NCBI GenBank assembly: GCA_002724835.1
Contig: PBPX01000046.1
Coordinates: 1 to 6,977, forward strand
Direction of reading: 5' to 3'
DNA length: 6,977 nucleotides
Source: Actinomycetota bacterium
GTDB lineage: Bacteria; Actinomycetota; Acidimicrobiia; Actinomarinales; Actinomarinaceae
This document shows positions 6,313 to 6,977 of this stretch, in pieces. The translations under genes were made by a program, and so were the position numbers. The notes beneath the pieces were generated by a model. The model saw nothing but the letters and a program-made list of their open reading frames with translations, made no database searches and was not told the origin of the DNA. The first letter of the stretch is position 1, and the number at the start of each line of letters is the position of its first letter.

Positions 6313-6965
6313 CATTAAAACTAAACGGTTCCTCATCAGGAAGCGTATCAATAGATGCTCCTGCTACTACAGCAGGTGGAGCAGATAGAACACTTACTTT
6401 ACCTGATGATTCTGGAAATGGTGTAATAAAAACAAGTACTTATCCTTCTTCACTTCAAGTATTAGAAGAATTTGGTAGTCCATGTGACGGATCAGTAATA
6501 GCTACCTCAAATGGTGATGTTACTTTTCCAAATGTAACAGCTGCTCAAGTTAATACTGGTAGTTATGAAGATGTTAATGGCTCAGTTCTTGCTTATAACC
6601 CTCCAACAGGTACAACACAAGTACATTATTCGTTTGATTATTTTACAGCCGAACAAAACGATCCTCAGTTAGCACATTGGAAGTTATTTTTAGATTCTGA
6701 TGAAGTAACAAAAGCTAGAAGAAGTTCAAGATTTATTGATTCGTGGGCAGGAAATCAGGCTTTTAGATGGGTTTTTAATATAGGAGGAACTGCAGATACA
6801 ACAGTAGGTCGAGTTACTAGTTGGACTTCAGCTAAAACAATGAAACTACAATGGAGAGAATATGGTAGTTCTTATAATCCTAAATTACATGAAACCGTTT
6901 ATTGGGATGGTACAACTGGTGCTCATTTAGCAATGCCAACACTCAGTATTAAAGCAATCGGATAA
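6309..6965 (+). CDS. Tail-fibre-like protein with fibre hinge motif and beta-rich head
   Basis: The 218-residue product begins with LKLNGSSSGSVSIDAPATTA (3-22), then GGADRTLTLPDDSGNG (23-38), a hinge motif typical of marine phage fibres and similar to residues 160-185 of the primary fibre. The remainder is a beta-rich head of about 140 residues containing GSYEDVNGSVLAYNPPTGTT (84-103), QVHYSFDYF (104-112), LAHWKLFLDSDEV (121-133), KTMKLQWREYGS (176-187), and a final MPTLSIKAIG. Several positions line up with the preceding gene's product (YED-x-x-G, P-x-TG, KLQW, a closing strand), so the two heads are probably distant relatives. A strong GGAGG and an ATGA overlap define the start. No catalytic residues are apparent. 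A receptor-binding or fibre-branching role is likely but unproven. Confidence 0.77.
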   Translation: MTLKLNGSSSGSVSIDAPATTAGGADRTLTLPDDSGNGVIKTSTYPSSLQVLEEFGSPCDGSVIATSNGDVTFPNVTAAQVNTGSYEDVNGSVLAYNPPTGTTQVHYSFDYFTAEQNDPQLAHWKLFLDSDEVTKARRSSRFIDSWAGNQAFRWVFNIGGTADTTVGRVTSWTSAKTMKLQWREYGSSYNPKLHETVYWDGTTGAHLAMPTLSIKAIG

Positions 6966-6969
6966 ACAT

Positions 6970-6977
6970 ATGAGTAC
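6970..6977 (+). CDS. Possible start of a further downstream gene (cut by the window edge)
   Basis: An ATG four bases after the last stop opens a frame reading Met-Ser before the sequence ends. The spacing matches the tight packing of the other genes, and a weak CGGA lies seven bases upstream. Nothing can be said about the product. Confidence 0.35.

Noticed and set aside
2772..6965. A single large fibre gene broken by frameshifts into several pieces
   Set aside because: Each frame has its own ATG, and three of them (5177, 5323, 6309) have good ribosome binding sites. The proteins end with recognisable complete terminal strands, and the junctions look like normal phage gene packing.
281..6965. 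Diversity-generating retroelement acting on the fibre heads
   Set aside because: No reverse transcriptase, no template repeat and no C-type-lectin-like variable end were seen. The internal repeats are protein shaft modules, not near-identical DNA copies with adenine-specific changes.
281..6965. Depolymerase or endosialidase activity and a self-cleaving chaperone end in the fibres
   Set aside because: I see no glycosidase or lyase catalytic motif and no Ser-dependent chaperone cleavage signature. All heads look like binding domains only, although a cryptic enzyme fold cannot be excluded by eye.

Overview
The window is a gene-dense, AT-rich stretch of a tailed-phage genome, read entirely on the + strand. 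It looks like the tail-fibre (host-recognition) block of a marine podovirus-type phage. The strongest evidence is the first large gene (281..2770), whose N-terminal ~125 residues match the pattern of the T7 gp17 virion-attachment domain. The rest of that protein, and the genes after it, are built from low-complexity beta-rich modules that I know from phages of marine bacteria such as Pelagibacter, Prochlorococcus and Synechococcus. AT-richness fits such hosts, but the host cannot be fixed from this sequence.

Layout from left to right: (1) a 90-residue reading frame, open to the window edge, possibly the C-terminal end of a larger virion protein; (2) an 829-residue primary tail fibre with a T7-like base and its own C-terminal tip domain; (3) an 800-residue adhesin-like protein with a LamG/concanavalin-A-like lectin domain, a SPRY-like domain and three diverged C-terminal repeats; (4) a 48-residue small gene at 5177..5323 carrying a compact GIKYPANWLRL motif; (5) a 144-residue short fibre-like protein; (6) and (7) two small proteins of 183 and 218 residues with short glycine-rich N-termini and apparently related C-terminal heads; and (8) a possible start of another gene at the right edge.

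The genes are packed with almost no intergenic DNA. Junctions are 0, +1, +2, -1, +3, -4 and +4 bases, so one polycistronic late transcript with translational coupling is likely. No promoter, terminator, RNA gene, mobile element or CRISPR array could be supported, and there is no gene-free stretch longer than a few bases.

Inference on how the parts work together: the 829-residue fibre attaches to the tail, and the following proteins are candidate accessory or branching receptor-binding subunits. Only the first of them has a recognisable virion-anchoring domain. The same short hinge modules recur in separate genes, which suggests a modular, recombining adhesin cassette. I did not find an enzymatic, defence or retroelement system here.
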